Assembly: GCF_011761355.1 (NCBI RefSeq)
Contig: NZ_JAASRW010000003.1
Location: 248,001 to 312,000 of the forward strand
Direction of reading: 5' to 3'
Length of the DNA: 64,000 bases
DNA from: Paenibacillus lupini
GTDB taxonomy: Bacteria; Bacillota; Bacilli; Paenibacillales; Paenibacillaceae
Below, in pieces: positions 8,622 to 18,083 of the stretch. The first letter of the stretch is position 1. Each line of letters opens with the position of its first letter. Under the pieces are notes generated by a model, which was given only the letters and a program-made list of their open reading frames with translations, was not told the origin of the DNA and did no database searches. The translations under genes were made by a program, and so were the position numbers.

Positions 8622-9709
8622 TGCAGACAATCGCCTATTATATCTCCGATTATGGGTATGGTCATGCCACTCGCAGTATCGCTGTTATTCGTACCTTACT
8701 TCGTCAAGCAAGCAGTAGTTATCGGATTATCGTTTGTTCCTCTGACAATGTGTTGTCTTTCTTGCGAACTTCGTTACACGAGCATCATGGGGTTATTGTC
8801 TATCGTAGTTGCATTTCAGATGTTGGCTATGTCCTAAAGGTCGGAACAATTGAACCAGATTTGCCGGCTTTTAGAACAAAGTACAACGAGTATATGATGG
8901 CCCTATCTCTAGAGGTTGCTCGGGAGGTGGATTTTCTACGCACAAACGAAGTGGATCTCGTTATCTCGGACATTTCTCCAATTGCATTTGTTGCAGCCAA
9001 TAAGGCTGAGGTGACATCAGTTGGACTGTCTAATTTCACATGGTATACCGCTTATCAAGAAATGATTGAACGGTCTGCTTTATTACCTCTATACAAAGCA
9101 TACTCTATGATGGATTACTTCATTTGCTTGGAAGGAGCAGATGAACCTGAATGGGGTAGAAGAGGTTCATTGCAAGTGGGTTTCTTCAGCAGAGAAATAG
9201 ATCAGCGAGAAGTTATTAGAATCCAACAGACGATTAACCCTGGTAACAGGAAGAGAATCGTCTATTTCGGCATTGGAATGAGTATAAATGTACAGGACCT
9301 TGCCGAGATGAAGCTTTGGAAGAACAAAGATTATCTCTTTATTGTATCGAGCAATATGAAGGTCACTCATGAGAACGTCATATCTATTCCGGCTTCTTAT
9401 ACAGAGTCGCAGAATTACGTAGCTGCATCAGATTTTGTTATAAGTAAGCCTGGATGGAGTACGGTTGGTGAAGCCGTTGTACTTCAGAAACCGCTGATCC
9501 TGCTGCATCGAAGTTCGATGAGGGAAGATGAGAATACGATTCGAGTTCTTCAGTCTATTCACCCCTACCAAATGGCAGAGTGGGAGCAGTTAATAGGGGG
9601 TAATATGCAAGACCTTATAAATAGAGAGTACTCATTTGCAGATAAGCAGCTAAGGAATGAAATCACTCAGATTGTTGCTTATCTCAATCAAATTGTAAGG
9701 AGTGGATGA
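8621..9709 (+). CDS. GT-B glycosyltransferase (MGT/MurG-like)
   Basis: A 362-residue protein with a GT-B layout. The N-terminal Gly-rich loop ISDYGYGHATRSIAV (about residues 8-22) resembles the glycosyltransferase-like half of arabinokinase-type and GT28/GT1 proteins. The C-terminal donor site has AASDFVISKPGWSTVGEAV (about 266-284), matching the SKPG..T..E motif of MurG-like enzymes. It overlaps the manC stop by one base and reaches to the ugd start, so it is coupled to sugar-nucleotide synthesis. It may use GDP-mannose or UDP-glucuronate, but nothing in the sequence decides this. Confidence 0.72.
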   Translation: MQTIAYYISDYGYGHATRSIAVIRTLLRQASSSYRIIVCSSDNVLSFLRTSLHEHHGVIVYRSCISDVGYVLKVGTIEPDLPAFRTKYNEYMMALSLEVAREVDFLRTNEVDLVISDISPIAFVAANKAEVTSVGLSNFTWYTAYQEMIERSALLPLYKAYSMMDYFICLEGADEPEWGRRGSLQVGFFSREIDQREVIRIQQTINPGNRKRIVYFGIGMSINVQDLAEMKLWKNKDYLFIVSSNMKVTHENVISIPASYTESQNYVAASDFVISKPGWSTVGEAVVLQKPLILLHRSSMREDENTIRVLQSIHPYQMAEWEQLIGGNMQDLINREYSFADKQLRNEITQIVAYLNQIVRSG

Positions 9710-9711
9710 GG

Positions 9712-11049
9712 ATGAAGCTAGCTGTTATTGGTACTGGTTATGTTGGCTTAGTCTCGGGGGTATGTTTCTCAGAGCTTGGCAATGAGGTCATCTGCGTAGA
9801 TAATGCCGCATCAAAAATTGAATTATTGAATAATGGTGAAGTCCCAATTCACGAACCAGGTCTTAAGGAGCTCATTGCTAGTAATACTGCCGCGGGGCGC
9901 TTGTCTTTTACGACAGATTTGGCTGCTGCGGTCAGCAGCTCAGAAATTATTATTATCGCGGTAGGAACGCCTTCATTGCCGGATGGAAAGGCAAACCTAG
10001 CATACATCGAACAGGCTGCAGAAGAGATCGGGCGAGCTATTGATGATTATAAAGTGGTAGTTGTAAAGAGTACGGTGCCAGTAGGGACGAATGAGAAGGT
10101 TGCCGACATTATTAGAAATCACTCAGTAGCTTCATTCGATTTCGCCTCAGTTCCGGAATTCTTACGAGAAGGAACGGCTGTGCGGGATACGCTTAATCCT
10201 GACCGCATTATTATCGGGACGGCAAGTGATCGAGCGGCGGAGCTGCTTACTGAGCTACACAGACCACTAACCGATCAAATCACAATTACAGATGTACGTA
10301 GCTCGGAAATGATTAAATATGCTTCAAATGCATTCCTTGCAACTAAGATCTCCTTCATTAATGAGATCGCCAATATCTGTGAAAAGGTAGGGGCAGACGT
10401 AGAGGAAGTTGCGAAAGGTATGGGGATGGATCGGAGGATTGGTTCTTCTTTCTTGAAGGCGGGCATTGGATACGGTGGATCCTGCTTCCCGAAAGATACG
10501 CAAGCTCTTATTCAAATTGCTGGGCAGATGGATTATGACTTTAAGCTGCTGAAGTCCGTAGTGGAGGTCAATCGTGATCAACGGTTTAATGTGATTCGTA
10601 AGCTAGATGATCTATTAGGGGATGTTGCTGGGCGGACCATTGGTATCTGGGGATTGGCATTCAAGCCGGAAACCGATGATGTGCGAGATGCACCAGCCTT
10701 TGAGATTATTGAAGCGTTATTGGAGCGGGGAGCACAAATAAAAGCTTATGACCCGATTGCTTCTAATAACTTCGAGAAGATCTTTAAACGTTCCGAAGTA
10801 CAATACTGCGAGTCTGCTCAGGAAGCTGCTCAAGATGCAGATGCACTTTGTATTCTTACAGAGTGGAAAGAGTTTATTGATATTCCATTGACAGATATTC
10901 AAAAATGGCTAAAGACACCTAATCTGATTGATGGTAGAAATATTTATAAGGAAGAGGATCTGGAAGCAACGCCTTTCGCTTACTACTCGATTGGTCGTCC
11001 GAAGATGAACAATGGTGTGAAAGAAACGAATCCGATCTTATCCTTCTAA
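9712..11049 (+). CDS. ugd: UDP-glucose 6-dehydrogenase
   Basis: Oxidises UDP-glucose to UDP-glucuronate with two NAD+, giving an acidic sugar donor for the polymer. The N-terminal NAD fold starts at once with MKLAVIGTGYVGLV, followed by GTPSLPDG (about residues 84-91) and the catalytic-cysteine motif GYGGSCFPKDTQAL (about 253-266). The length (445 residues) is normal. Two starts compete: ATG 9706 overlapping the upstream stop, and ATG 9712, which has the AAGGAG site nine bases upstream and gives the usual family N-terminus; the latter is chosen. Related family members act on UDP-ManNAc, but the start and cysteine motifs fit Ugd/TuaD best. Confidence 0.92.
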   Translation: MKLAVIGTGYVGLVSGVCFSELGNEVICVDNAASKIELLNNGEVPIHEPGLKELIASNTAAGRLSFTTDLAAAVSSSEIIIIAVGTPSLPDGKANLAYIEQAAEEIGRAIDDYKVVVVKSTVPVGTNEKVADIIRNHSVASFDFASVPEFLREGTAVRDTLNPDRIIIGTASDRAAELLTELHRPLTDQITITDVRSSEMIKYASNAFLATKISFINEIANICEKVGADVEEVAKGMGMDRRIGSSFLKAGIGYGGSCFPKDTQALIQIAGQMDYDFKLLKSVVEVNRDQRFNVIRKLDDLLGDVAGRTIGIWGLAFKPETDDVRDAPAFEIIEALLERGAQIKAYDPIASNNFEKIFKRSEVQYCESAQEAAQDADALCILTEWKEFIDIPLTDIQKWLKTPNLIDGRNIYKEEDLEATPFAYYSIGRPKMNNGVKETNPILSF

Positions 11050-11077
11050 AATTATGAATAGGCAGGTCATTAAGGAT

Positions 11078-12080
11078 ATGTCTCAGAAAAAAACAAAAAA
11101 GAAAAAGCTAAAACCGTGGATGAAGTGGGTGATAGGTACCGCTTCATTTTTTGTTATTTTGGCTTTGATCTTCACAGGAATAGCCTACTATTATATCAAG
11201 AGCATTGATATTGAGGATATTGCCTCACGTCACAGTAGCGAAACTGCTGATTCTGGTGAGAAGCCAGTGACTAAGTTGCCGGCTATTATTGAAAAGCCCG
11301 TTGAGAAGGCGAGTCAGCTAATAGGTGGGCAAAAGATCGATAGTGCAGATGCCCTTGATGTTGTAGCTATTCTTATGAATTCTGGATTAAGTCTAAAACA
11401 GATCTCTTACCTTCAAGGTAATGCCACGACAGATTTATCAATTGAAGAGAAAACAAAAATTCGCGAGTTGTTATTATCTAAGCTCTCGGAAGAAGAAATT
11501 CAATTGTTAAAATCCATCACCACTGAATATGGTATTGCACTTAATATTCTTAATCCCGATTTTCCAATCGAATGGGTTGGTGAAAGAGATCCTGAGAAGA
11601 TCAAGGAACATAATGCAGAGTGGAAAAAAATGAGCCAGCAGTCTTCTAATGGTTCAACGAAACCTACTGACTCCAGTGTTAAGCAGGAAGAAAAGCCAGC
11701 AGAGCCAGACAAGAAGCCAGCAGTAGAGCTCGCCTCCGATCAAAAGAAAACGAAGCAAGCAATTGACTCACAAACTGAGTCTAAGCTGACTATCCAGCTC
11801 TTGCAAAGCCAAGAGCAACACCATTCTGAATCAAATTGTCGGAAGTGCAGATGGCGTATCTTTAGCTGATCTACAGAGTAAGTTTCTAGGGAAAGTAATG
11901 GATGCCGAGGGCTCATGTGATACACAGTTCCAGAGCATCATGAGCCAAGCGGCCTCTAGTTATGCTGACGCAGGTATTGATAGCTCCGCGATGCCGGATT
12001 GGAATGCCAAGTATGAAGCAAATAAGCAAAGTGTACGGGCATCCGCAATCAGTGCTATTGCTAAAGCTATTAAATCATAA
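11078..12080 (+). pseudogene. Membrane-anchored protein of the EPS locus, single-base frameshift
   Basis: The reading frame starts with a basic segment and one membrane helix (WMKWVIGTASFFVILALIF), then an extracellular region with a Lys/Glu/Pro-rich linker. The frame runs off into an unrelated tail at about 11,790 and stops at 11,869. In the next frame the sequence continues to 12,080 with SSSCKAKSNTILNQ and a segment beginning EGSCDTQF. This matches the C-terminus of the next gene (KLTSLENSC and KCNVDFNK, same Cys spacing class). Dropping the A at 11,792 restores KLT-SSSC and gives about 333 residues. ATG 11054 is an alternative start; 11078 has AGGCAGG upstream. Function unknown. It is a real mutation or a sequence error; no programmed-slippage signal was seen. 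Confidence 0.7.
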
Positions 12081-12100
12081 ATAAGAGGAGAATCAATTTA

Positions 12101-13042
12101 ATGAAAAATCTACGCCATTACACATTAATGCTCTTAATTGTAGCATTATGTACCGTCCTGCCGCTTACGGCAGGTGCTGCAAGTGCAAGTACCTCAGTCA
12201 ATATCAAGACACAAGCCGTTAGCCTGCAGTTTGACGGACAATCACTCTTACTGCCAGACGGACAATATGCTTTCATTTATCAGAACCGCACTTATATTCC
12301 GATTCGGTTCATCTCTTACGCGCTGCAGAAATCAGTGAAATGGGATCAGAAGACATCTAAAGTAACTGTATCTGAGCCAACAGCTGCGGAGAAGGAATCT
12401 CTTGCGAAGCTGCTTGCGGGTGCGGCAGCTGGCGGTAAGCAGCCGGAAGCTGGTAAGAGCTTAACGATTAAGCCGGTTCAAGCAACACTCGTGTTCGATG
12501 GACAGTCGAAAGCTCTTCCTACTGGTCAGTCGCTCTATTCGTATAACAATAGCATCTATGTTCCTCTGCGCTTCATGTCTGAAGCGGTAGGCACAGATAT
12601 TAAGTGGGATCAGAAGACAAACAGCATCACTGGTGAATCCGCGGCATACAAAGCGGCGCAAGCTGGTGGCGGTACAACTGGTGGCAATACCGGTGGCGGT
12701 ACAGGCGGCACTGATCCAGTAGATAATACGAAGCCTACTAAAGAGTCAATCGAAGCGGCAGGATCTGCTAAACTTACTTCGCTAGAGAATAGTTGCATAG
12801 TTTCACTGGGCAGCCTGCTTACGCAATATCAAGCGGCGACAGATCAAACGGTGAAGGATAGTCTGAAAGCCCAAGGGCAGCAAGAAATCGCCAAGTGTAA
12901 CGTTGATTTCAATAAGCTTAAAGCCGACGTTACAGCCGAATTGACGAAGTATGGTTATAGCTTGGAAATCATTGCGGCATATGATAAGAAATATGCAGAT
13001 GATATGGCCTATGTTAATCTGGTTGCTGCATCGTTGAAGTAA
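12101..13042 (+). CDS. Secreted protein with two copper-amine-oxidase-like stalk domains
   Basis: A 313-residue exported protein with an N-terminal signal peptide (about 1-27, ending AGAASA). Two repeats follow (about residues 34-92 and 120-176), each with the pattern FDGQS.. LP.GQ..Y.Y.N..Y.P.RF.S.A....KWDQKT; this is the copper amine oxidase N-terminal-like stalk domain common in Paenibacillus surface proteins, without catalytic function. A Gly/Thr linker (about 186-200) joins a C-terminal helical domain with two cysteines that resembles the tail of the preceding frameshifted gene. AGAGGAG precedes the ATG. It ends the EPS block and is followed by a strong terminator. It may help display or anchor polymer, but this is inference. 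Confidence 0.8.
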   Translation: MKNLRHYTLMLLIVALCTVLPLTAGAASASTSVNIKTQAVSLQFDGQSLLLPDGQYAFIYQNRTYIPIRFISYALQKSVKWDQKTSKVTVSEPTAAEKESLAKLLAGAAAGGKQPEAGKSLTIKPVQATLVFDGQSKALPTGQSLYSYNNSIYVPLRFMSEAVGTDIKWDQKTNSITGESAAYKAAQAGGGTTGGNTGGGTGGTDPVDNTKPTKESIEAAGSAKLTSLENSCIVSLGSLLTQYQAATDQTVKDSLKAQGQQEIAKCNVDFNKLKADVTAELTKYGYSLEIIAAYDKKYADDMAYVNLVAASLK

Positions 13043-13049
13043 TAATAGA

Positions 13050-13082
13050 AACTCCCCCGACAATCGTCGGGGGAGTTTTTTT
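13050..13082 (+). terminator. Rho-independent terminator after the stalk-domain gene
   Basis: Perfect stem ACTCCCCCGAC/GTCGGGGGAGT with a short loop and a run of seven T. It closes the EPS transcript and could also serve the small minus-strand gene downstream. Confidence 0.92.
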
Positions 13083-13115
13083 GCTATGTATATGACTGTA
13101 TAAGTCCATGATGAG

Positions 13116-13247
13116 TTATCTGAATAGCCGTGAGCGCTTGTTGTTTCTGTATTTGTACCAATAGGCGCCGTTCTCGTCTTTAAATACTCGGATGCCTACC
13201 ATCTTGAATGGTGTCCAAACCTCGGAGAACATTAAATAACCAGCCAT
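13116..13247 (-). CDS. Small basic aromatic protein, 43 residues
   Basis: A short reading frame on the minus strand with an excellent ribosome site (GAGGAGGT, about seven bases before the ATG at 13247). The product starts MAGYLMFSEVW, runs through GIRVFKDENGAYWYKYR and ends NNKRSRLFR; it is rich in aromatic and basic residues and has no membrane helix. It fills most of a 430-bp gap between the EPS terminator and vanZ. No family is recognised. The VFKDENGAYWYKYR stretch, as an alternation of aromatic and charged residues, looks like a beta hairpin. Real coding is supported by the ribosome site, not by homology. Confidence 0.5.
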   Translation of the reverse strand: MAGYLMFSEVWTPFKMVGIRVFKDENGAYWYKYRNNKRSRLFR

Positions 13248-13478
13248 TCTCTAACCTCCTCTAGCATTTTTCTAATGTTTTTTCTTATATAATAATAACA
13301 AAGAATGGATGATGAAAACAAGAGTTTATAGGACTATTAGATCATTTTAATAATACCAAAGTATTGAATTTCCACTATTTCTCTATGGATTTCCATTTCC
13401 TTCATAGATCTGCTACAATAACAGACCAGAGAAAGAATAAGGGTGGATCGGATAGTGTCGAAGGAGTGTTGAAGATTA

Positions 13479-14018
13479 ATGTTGAAAAAAGATAAAAAAA
13501 ATACTATTTTATGGTTTTTTGTCGTAATATGTTGGATATTTTTTATATTTACATTATCTTCAGAATCGTATAATCAACAAAGCATCAAACCAACCTTGAA
13601 TAAGTGGGTAGCGAAAGAGCAGTTAGCAGAGTCCCTTCCTAACACTTCAATAACATATCGGGGAGTTACAGTCGTAGCCAAAGAAGATCCTTACGGATTC
13701 GTAGAGTTCTTATTCCGCAAAGGAGCTCATGTGTTTATGTACGCTGTGCTGGCTGCTGCCCTCTATATGCTGATTCGTGCGTTAATGGGCCGCAGACAGA
13801 TGGTGCTGCCGGTCATCATGTCGCTCATCCTCACCGCAGGAACCGCAGCGCTGGATGAACGGAATCAGCTCAGCTCGGTTGGACGGACCGGGAATCCAAC
13901 GGATGTGATCGTAGATTCGACAGGTGCGTGTATTGGCATTATCGTTTGTATCACCATTAGCTATTTCTTAGATCGCAGACGGCGCCGGTCGGAATACCGA
14001 TTCGTCAGAAAGTTCTAA
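13479..14018 (+). CDS. VanZ-like family membrane protein
   Basis: A 179-residue integral membrane protein with an N-terminal helix (about 10-27) and three more helices after residue 85. The VanZ signature is present: FRKGAHVFMYAVLAA (about 84-98) and DERNQLSSVGRTGNPTDVIVD (about 128-148), with the conserved DE.NQ, GR and D..VD residues. VanZ-like proteins are linked to teicoplanin or lipopeptide resistance in some hosts; stand-alone copies like this one have no known substrate. AAGGAG lies 11 bases upstream of the ATG. It is a monocistronic gene closed by a terminator right after the stop. Confidence 0.85.
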   Translation: MLKKDKKNTILWFFVVICWIFFIFTLSSESYNQQSIKPTLNKWVAKEQLAESLPNTSITYRGVTVVAKEDPYGFVEFLFRKGAHVFMYAVLAAALYMLIRALMGRRQMVLPVIMSLILTAGTAALDERNQLSSVGRTGNPTDVIVDSTGACIGIIVCITISYFLDRRRRRSEYRFVRKF

Positions 14019-14021
14019 AGG

Positions 14022-14062
14022 CAGCAGCCTTTCGCTGATTGAAGCGGGAGGCTGTTGTTTTT
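14022..14062 (+). terminator. Terminator of vanZ
   Basis: Stacked stems CAGCAGCCT/AGGCTGTTG enclosing CGCT/AGCG, followed by five T. The TTG at 14039, the longest possible start of the next gene, lies in its loop, which argues for the downstream pncB start. Confidence 0.82.
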
Positions 14063-14119
14063 GCTGGAAATGGATATGCTGTGAATAGAGATTTTACTTG
14101 GGGAGTGTGTACACGAGCA

Positions 14120-15565
14120 GTGAATAGTGCGAATAACTTAACGCTTCATACCGATAAATATCAGATTAATATGATGTATGCGCATTGGAAGAGTGGGACG
14201 GATGGTGAGGGGGCGGTTTTCGAGGCATTCTTCCGCAAGCTGCCGTTCGGGAATGGGTATGCGGTCTTTGCCGGGCTGGAGAGAATTGTGGATTTCATCC
14301 GTCATCTACAGTTTGGGGTAGAGGAGCTCTCGTATCTCGCGAAGCAGGAGGAGAATTATGATCCGGCTTTCCTCGAGCTGCTGCGCCGGTTCCAGTTCAA
14401 GGGTACGATTCATGCGGTGGAGGAAGGCTCGCTTGTCTTCCCGAATGAGCCGATTATACGGGTAGAGGGAACGATTTTCGAGACGCAGCTTATTGAGACA
14501 GCTCTGCTTAACTTCATGAACTACCAGACGCTGATCGCGACCAAAGCCTCCCGGATTAAGCAGGTAGCAGCAGGTGATATCTTATTGGAGTTCGGCACGC
14601 GGCGTGCGCAGGAAGCGGATGCAGCAGTATGGGGCGCAAGGGCAGCTTATATTGCGGGCTTCCATGCGACATCGAATATGCATGCCGGAATGATGTTTGG
14701 AATCCCGACGAAGGGTACACATGCCCACTCGTGGGTGCAGGGGCATGAATCAGAGGAGGAAGCTTTCCTTGCGTATGCCCAGGCGCTGCCTGACGGGGTA
14801 ACACTTCTCGTTGATACATACGATACGCTGAGGAGCGGGGTGCCAAATGCGATTAAGACGGCACATTGGCTCGAGAGTGTAGGCAAACGGCTGGCTGGTA
14901 TACGGCTCGACAGCGGCGACCTTGCATACCTTTCCAAGGAAGCGCGTAAGCTGCTTGATGCAGCGGGGCTGCAGGATGCGAAGATCGTTGCTTCGAATGA
15001 TCTGGATGAGACACTCATCTTTAACCTGAAAGCACAAGGAGCCAAGATTGATACTTGGGGTGTTGGCACGCAGCTCATTACAGCGGCTGATCAGCCATCG
15101 CTTGGCGGTGTGTACAAGCTGACCGCCCGTGAGCGGAACGGGGAATACATACCGGTTATCAAAATCTCAGCTAATCCCGAGAAAGTATCCGCTCCCGGCA
15201 AGAAGAATGTGTACCGGATTATGAACCGCAGTACAGGTCTTGCGGAAGCGGACTACATCTCTCTTTCCAATGAAACAGATATGCAGCAAGGCGGGCGAAT
15301 CAAGCTGTTTGACCCGATTCATCCGTATATCCACCGCTATGTGAACGATTATGAAGCGGTGCCGCTCCTGAAGCCAATTGTGGTACAAGGTGAGATTGTG
15401 TACAAGCTGCCTCCGCTGGAGCAAATTCGCAGCTATCATGAGCAGCAGCTTAGTTTGTTCCGACCGGAGATTTTGCGTAAGCTGAACCCGGATCTCTATC
15501 CGGTCCATCTCAGCGAGCAGGCTTGGCAGGTCAAGATGGAGCTTATTAAGTCGCATCAGCAGTAG
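14120..15565 (+). CDS. pncB: Nicotinate phosphoribosyltransferase
   Basis: Salvages nicotinate to nicotinate mononucleotide with PRPP and ATP, the first step of the Preiss-Handler route to NAD. LTLHTDKYQINMMYAHW near the start, ASNMHAGMMFGIPTKGTHAHSWV (with the autophosphorylated His region) and GIRLDSGDLAYLS are family motifs. The length from this start is about 481 residues, normal for Firmicute NAPRTase. GTG 14120 gives an N-terminus just ahead of the conserved LTLHTDKYQ, with GGGGAG about 15 bases upstream; the frame is open back to TTG 14039, but that lies in the vanZ terminator. No NiaR-type operator was identified. Confidence 0.9.
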   Translation: MNSANNLTLHTDKYQINMMYAHWKSGTDGEGAVFEAFFRKLPFGNGYAVFAGLERIVDFIRHLQFGVEELSYLAKQEENYDPAFLELLRRFQFKGTIHAVEEGSLVFPNEPIIRVEGTIFETQLIETALLNFMNYQTLIATKASRIKQVAAGDILLEFGTRRAQEADAAVWGARAAYIAGFHATSNMHAGMMFGIPTKGTHAHSWVQGHESEEEAFLAYAQALPDGVTLLVDTYDTLRSGVPNAIKTAHWLESVGKRLAGIRLDSGDLAYLSKEARKLLDAAGLQDAKIVASNDLDETLIFNLKAQGAKIDTWGVGTQLITAADQPSLGGVYKLTARERNGEYIPVIKISANPEKVSAPGKKNVYRIMNRSTGLAEADYISLSNETDMQQGGRIKLFDPIHPYIHRYVNDYEAVPLLKPIVVQGEIVYKLPPLEQIRSYHEQQLSLFRPEILRKLNPDLYPVHLSEQAWQVKMELIKSHQQ

Positions 15566-15595
15566 CAATAGCGATCTCAGAGATCGAATATACCG

Positions 15596-16477
15596 TCAGC
15601 CGTGTGAGAAGCGCTGGCGGTATTTGCGCGGGCTGATGCCCTCGTATTTGGCAAAACAAGACGTGAAGTAAGCCGCTGAGTTAAAGCCGACCTCTTCGGC
15701 AATACGCGCGATGGTGTAATTCGTCTGCAGAAGCACCAGCTTCGACTGCTGGATCCGGAAGCGGAGCAGGAAGTCGAATGGAGAGCAGCCAAATTCCTTC
15801 TGCATACATCTAGCGATGTAGACCGGATGGAAGTTGATGCTCTCGCCAAGCTGCTGAGCGGTAATATCCTCGCGGTAATTCTTCCTTAAGTAAGAAGCGG
15901 CAAGCTCTGCACATTGTAAGGTAGGCGTCGAGCCTTGCATCTCAATAGAAGCCGACAATTGCTCCATAATCTCCTGGAAAATGATCTGCTGCTTCCAGCT
16001 TACGCTGCTCAGATGGTTGCCATGACCAAGCTCCATCAGCTGCTGGATTTGTTCAATCACTTTGGCCGGCTGCAGCAGCTTGGTGTATTGCGGAACCTGC
16101 TTGATGAAAGTTTGTGTAGTGAAAATTTGGGGATTTAAACCATGGGGCTCCCTGCCCTGGATTATCCTTGGCGCATATTCCTCCGAAGCGGCCCAGTATC
16201 CTGTTGTCTGGAAGTGAAGCCAGTAATAGGCGGAGGCCTCTTCGCATTCTTTTGTCGCGTAATGATGATTGTCCGGAGCTAGAATTAAAGCCTCTCCTGC
16301 CCGTACCTCAAACGATGATTCGCCTTCCCCCATAAAGAGACAGCCCTCCGTCACAACAAGCAGATCGAACACTTGAATCCGATGCCGGCTTGGATGCTTG
16401 AACCCTGCAGACGTCTCGGTGTAGCCAGATGCAATATAGTGCGGAAGGGGTGGAACGGTAAAGTGAAATAGTGTCAT
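15596..16477 (-). CDS. AraC-family transcriptional regulator with cupin sensor domain
   Basis: A 293-residue regulator. The N-terminal half is an AraC-type cupin (about 10-95, with GEGESSFEVRAGEALILAP), probably binding a small ligand. The C-terminal 100 residues hold two helix-turn-helix motifs, with ITAQQLGESINFHPVYIARCM and YTIARIAEEVGFNSAAYFTSCFAKYEGISPRKYR, the standard AraC/XylS signature. AAAAAGGTG precedes the ATG. It is divergent from the MATE gene 184 bp away and convergent with pncB. Control of the neighbouring transporter is plausible but not shown. Confidence 0.87.
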   Translation of the reverse strand: MTLFHFTVPPLPHYIASGYTETSAGFKHPSRHRIQVFDLLVVTEGCLFMGEGESSFEVRAGEALILAPDNHHYATKECEEASAYYWLHFQTTGYWAASEEYAPRIIQGREPHGLNPQIFTTQTFIKQVPQYTKLLQPAKVIEQIQQLMELGHGNHLSSVSWKQQIIFQEIMEQLSASIEMQGSTPTLQCAELAASYLRKNYREDITAQQLGESINFHPVYIARCMQKEFGCSPFDFLLRFRIQQSKLVLLQTNYTIARIAEEVGFNSAAYFTSCFAKYEGISPRKYRQRFSHG

Positions 16478-16660
16478 AGTGGCACCTTTTTATAAGCCTC
16501 ATGGAGGTTTGAATTTTGAAAGTTTCGGTTGTAAAACTAATACAATATCCGAAGTATAGCATCTATAATATGAAAAGACATTCGAATTTACTATTATAGT
16601 GGCGTATCTGGTTGCCGTTACCTTTTTTTATCGGCTGCAGCGCTCGGGAGGATTTGTATC

Positions 16661-18055
16661 ATGCAAAAGCGTGAACGGAATAAGTTTTCGCTATGGATGC
16701 TGGCTTGGCCGATTTTTATTGAGTTATTCTTACAATTTCTATTAGGGGCAGCCGATACCCTGCAGGTCAGCAAGATCTCAGACAATGCGGTTGCAGTTGT
16801 TGGTTTCTCCACCCAGCTGTTCAGCGCTTTAATGACATTGTTCATGACGGTAGCGAGTGGGGCAGGTATTCTGATTGCGCAGCGGCTTGGTTCACGGCAA
16901 AATGAAGATGCCAGAACAATCGCGATTATGTCCGTAAAAGTCAGCGCCATTATTGGTGTTGGGATCAGCTTGCTGCTGTACCTGATGCCGGGGCAGATTG
17001 CTTCATTGCTGCAGCTTCCGGATGAATTGCTGCCACTTGCGAAAACGTACATTTCGATCGTTGGCGGCGGGATGTTCCTGGTTGCGATTATGGCAGCCCT
17101 CAGTAATGCGATTCGTAATACGGGCAATACGAAAGGCCCGATGTATACAGCCATTGGCATGAACATCATTCATGTCGGCATGAACTATGCGTTTATTTTC
17201 GGCAAATTCGGGTTTCCGGAGTGGGGACTCAAAGGGGTAGCTCTATCGACAGACATCAGCCGTTTGCTTGCGATTATTGTACTGCTGATCATGTTCCTTA
17301 GTGCCTTCGAACGCCAGATTACATTAAGAGACTTCAAGCTGTTCGATCGCAAGCTGTTTAAGGAGATACTGAAGATTGGCTGGCCGCTAGGCATTAACAT
17401 GTCGTGCTGGGTGTTCTCTCAATTATTGATCTATACGTATATCGCGCAGCTTGGGGCTAATGAGCTGTCGGCACGTACTTATATGAATACATTAGAGTCG
17501 TTCTGCTTCATGCTGGGCTACTCCCTTGCGCTGGCGCTCCAGATTATGATCGCACATCTATTCGGTGCAGGTAAGGTGCAGGATGCTTATAAGACCTCGT
17601 ACCGTGCATTATGGATTGGTCTTGCTATCGTGACGGTGAATGCGCTGGTATTGTATCTGATCGGGGGCAAGCTGCTCGAGATCTTCACGAAGGATCCGGA
17701 GATTATCGCGCTAGGGGGAACGCTCCTCGGTATGAATCTCTTGCTGCAGCCTGGTAAAATGCTCAACATGGGCATTGGCAATGCGCTGAACGCGGTAGGT
17801 GATACTCGGTATGTCATGTGGACATCGGTCACTTCCATGACGCTGATTGCGACTGTTCTTTCCTATATTTTTGGTATTACACTTGGCTGGGGGCTCGTTG
17901 GCATCTATGCTTGTATGATATTGGACGAATATCTTCGCGGGTTATGGGTGCTTAAGCGGTGGAGACAGAAGAAGTTTATGGAGAAAGCGACCGTTAAGGC
18001 GAGTGCGAGCTCATCAAGCGGATCAAACAGTTCGACAGCAACAGTAGAGATCTAA
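16661..18055 (+). CDS. MATE-family efflux transporter
   Basis: A 464-residue, 12-helix membrane protein of the NorM/DinF-like MATE type, expected to export cationic drugs or metabolites using Na+ or H+. Recognisable features are the duplicated MATE fold with the FLQFLLGAADTLQVSKISDNAVAVVG start (about 20-45) and GxGNALNAVGDTRYVMW (about 371-387). GGAGG lies about nine bases before the ATG. The last 25 residues are a Ser/Ala-rich tail. The gene is followed 28 bp later by the IF-3-like gene and may be cotranscribed with it. Confidence 0.88.
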   Translation: MQKRERNKFSLWMLAWPIFIELFLQFLLGAADTLQVSKISDNAVAVVGFSTQLFSALMTLFMTVASGAGILIAQRLGSRQNEDARTIAIMSVKVSAIIGVGISLLLYLMPGQIASLLQLPDELLPLAKTYISIVGGGMFLVAIMAALSNAIRNTGNTKGPMYTAIGMNIIHVGMNYAFIFGKFGFPEWGLKGVALSTDISRLLAIIVLLIMFLSAFERQITLRDFKLFDRKLFKEILKIGWPLGINMSCWVFSQLLIYTYIAQLGANELSARTYMNTLESFCFMLGYSLALALQIMIAHLFGAGKVQDAYKTSYRALWIGLAIVTVNALVLYLIGGKLLEIFTKDPEIIALGGTLLGMNLLLQPGKMLNMGIGNALNAVGDTRYVMWTSVTSMTLIATVLSYIFGITLGWGLVGIYACMILDEYLRGLWVLKRWRQKKFMEKATVKASASSSSGSNSSTATVEI

Positions 18056-18083
18056 CAGATAATAGACGGGGGTAACAAGTACA

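Noticed and set aside
11780-11800. Programmed frameshift in the EPS membrane protein
   Set aside because: No slippery heptamer or downstream pseudoknot seen; a simple one-base indel explains it.
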